From Candidatus Villigracilis affinis (GTDB lineage: Bacteria; Chloroflexota; Anaerolineae; Anaerolineales; Villigracilaceae): DNA of 35,364 nt. Below are positions 34,455 through 35,364 of this stretch, piece after piece; position 1 is the stretch's first letter, and each line of letters starts with the position of its first letter. The DNA is taken from positions 1 to 35,364 of the forward strand of contig JADKEA010000009.1 of assembly GCA_016718275.1 (NCBI GenBank). The letters are read 5' to 3'. The notes under the pieces were generated by a model. The model worked only from the letters and a program-made list of their open reading frames with translations, was not told the origin of the DNA and ran no database searches. The translations under genes were made by a program, and so were the position numbers.

Positions 34455-35132
34455 TCAGGCTGGCGGGTCTGGCTGGTTCGGTGTGATCAATCCCTTTTGC
34501 CGTGCTTTAGCGATAGCGGCAGCACAGTTGTGTACATCAATTTTAAGTAGGCGTTGGAAAGCAGGTTGCGGACGGTGGAATTGCCCACATTCAATTTTTG
34601 CGAGTTCAGAGGTTGTGGCGTCGGGATATGCCGCGCTGAGAGAGAGCGCCTCCAACTGGCGGGGTGAGAAGTTCTTCAGATAGATAACGGGCATATTGGT
34701 CGCGAGCGACCTGGCTGTATTGGACTCCGCCCTCGGCGATGACCTTCACCACGCTTCCCAAATTCTTAAAGAATGGCCTGGTCGTCTTTCAGAATGTATC
34801 CACCAGCTCCGGCATCCATCACCGCACGGATCAATCCGCGTTCGGCATGCATGCTGATGACAGGGATAGTTAAGGTCTGGGTGGGCTTGCAAACTACTTC
34901 GGAATGGAATGCAAGATCAGGAGGGATTTCGATTTTCACTTAATATAGGGGACATGCGTAACATCCAACGGGAGCACATCTGCAGGCTGTTTTCCAACGT
35001 GGGTTTCCAGTTCCTCCCCAAACGCCATCATCGCAGTCACTTCGATCTGGGGGTCTTTTTCAGCCGGTAAACGTATCCATCCACAATGCTTTGATGGTCG
35101 TCCAGTATTGCCGCACGTATTTTCTTTGTCAT
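34455..35132 (-). pseudogene. NarL-family response regulator (REC-HTH), heavily frameshifted
   Basis: About 225 residues when joined. It starts at 35132 with GAGGGAG upstream. The receiver opens MTKKIRAAILDDHQSIVDGY (acidic pair DD); the phospho-acceptor Asp lies in VLPLDVT. Later HAERGLIRAVMDAGAGGYILKDDQAI (in parts HAERGLIRAVMDAG and GYILKDDQ) is typical of this family. The C-terminus is a LuxR-type HTH: SPRQLEALSLSAAYPDATTSELAK, then the recognition helix region NVGNSTVRNLLSNAYLKL and VHNCAAAIAKARQKGL. At least seven indels interrupt it: near 35055, three or more between about 34950 and 34870, near 34780, near 34665, the A run near 34600, and about 34538. All segments are conserved, so sequence quality is a likely cause. 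Probable partner of the kinase downstream. Confidence 0.75.
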
Positions 35133-35364
35133 ATATTGCACTCCCTCTTGCGGCTGATTCAGGGTAACAGGAAAGAATTACGGGTTTCAAGCCTCTTTGC
35201 TGAAATTCAGTACAAATGCCTATGCCCTCATGGCACCTGCCTATTAGACTGCCGTTTGGGCATCTGTACAGTGGACTTAAGACCAACAGATTTGCTAATA
35301 AGTGGAATGCGACATTGCTCTGTTTCCATTTTATGTGTAAGGAGCGAAGGGATAGGATGCCTTC
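35133..35364. other. Right edge upstream of the response regulator; no gene recognised
   Basis: No coding sequence, RNA gene or clear promoter is recognised. A TAAGGAG string at 35338-35344 followed by an ATG at 35356 on the plus strand could mark a gene that starts at the window edge, but only three codons are present. Confidence 0.3.

Noticed and set aside
1..35364. CRISPR array, prophage or insertion sequence
   Set aside because: No regular spaced repeats, cas genes, phage structural genes or transposase were found.

Overview
The window looks like a piece of an uncultured Anaerolineae-type Chloroflexota genome, probably Anaerolineales. The basis is protein style rather than a marker gene. 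It carries a MalT-like ATPase regulator ending in a BTAD domain, a DUF5317 membrane protein beside an HD-GYP sensor, a DnaE with a long proline-rich linker, DUF4367-type and TAP-type exported proteins, and short-period interspersed repeats that run into coding regions. There is no rRNA, tRNA, CRISPR array, prophage or insertion sequence that I can see.

Layout. 1-4275 is a minus-strand operon with a clear promoter: a GcvT-fold aminomethyltransferase-like protein followed by two paralogous FAD/NAD(P) oxidoreductases of the phytoene-desaturase/PYROXD2 type. 4298-6073 is a compact MarR - luciferase-domain - NmrA operon with a candidate operator. 6130-8355 holds a hemerythrin-like protein without recognisable iron ligands, a DUF998 membrane protein, a cold-shock-type RRM protein and a small membrane protein. 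8531-10103 (plus) has an enoyl-CoA hydratase and an AAC(3)-fold acetyltransferase, ending at back-to-back terminators. 10254-13021 (minus) has an alpha/beta hydrolase and a TAP-like lipoprotein. They diverge from an ECF sigma/anti-sigma pair (13182-14917), which is followed by an ABC-2 exporter (14981-16747). 16768-18275 (minus) pairs an esterase with a MutT-type Nudix enzyme. 18349-25460 (minus) is DNA replication and repair: dnaE, a YihY-type membrane protein and recQ.

The right third is regulatory. A MalT-like/BTAD activator (25597-28798) ends in a strong terminator. A plus-strand cassette follows (29071-31631): a 47-residue membrane peptide, a DUF5317 protein, a 92-residue leader-peptide-like protein and a PAS-GAF-HD-GYP c-di-GMP phosphodiesterase. 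Convergent to it is a two-component pair (31888-35132): a NarL-type response regulator upstream of a PDZ-7TM-GAF histidine kinase. The 29071-31631 cassette facing the two-component pair is the best candidate for an undescribed signalling module.

Reading frames. At least seven genes are interrupted by one- or two-base indels, many in mononucleotide runs. The indels are dense at the left edge (five in 1-1080) and increase towards the right edge (seven or more in 34455-35132), while 1.1-15 kb is clean. This looks more like residual long-read errors near contig ends than real gene decay. I annotate those loci as single broken genes and give the breakpoints.
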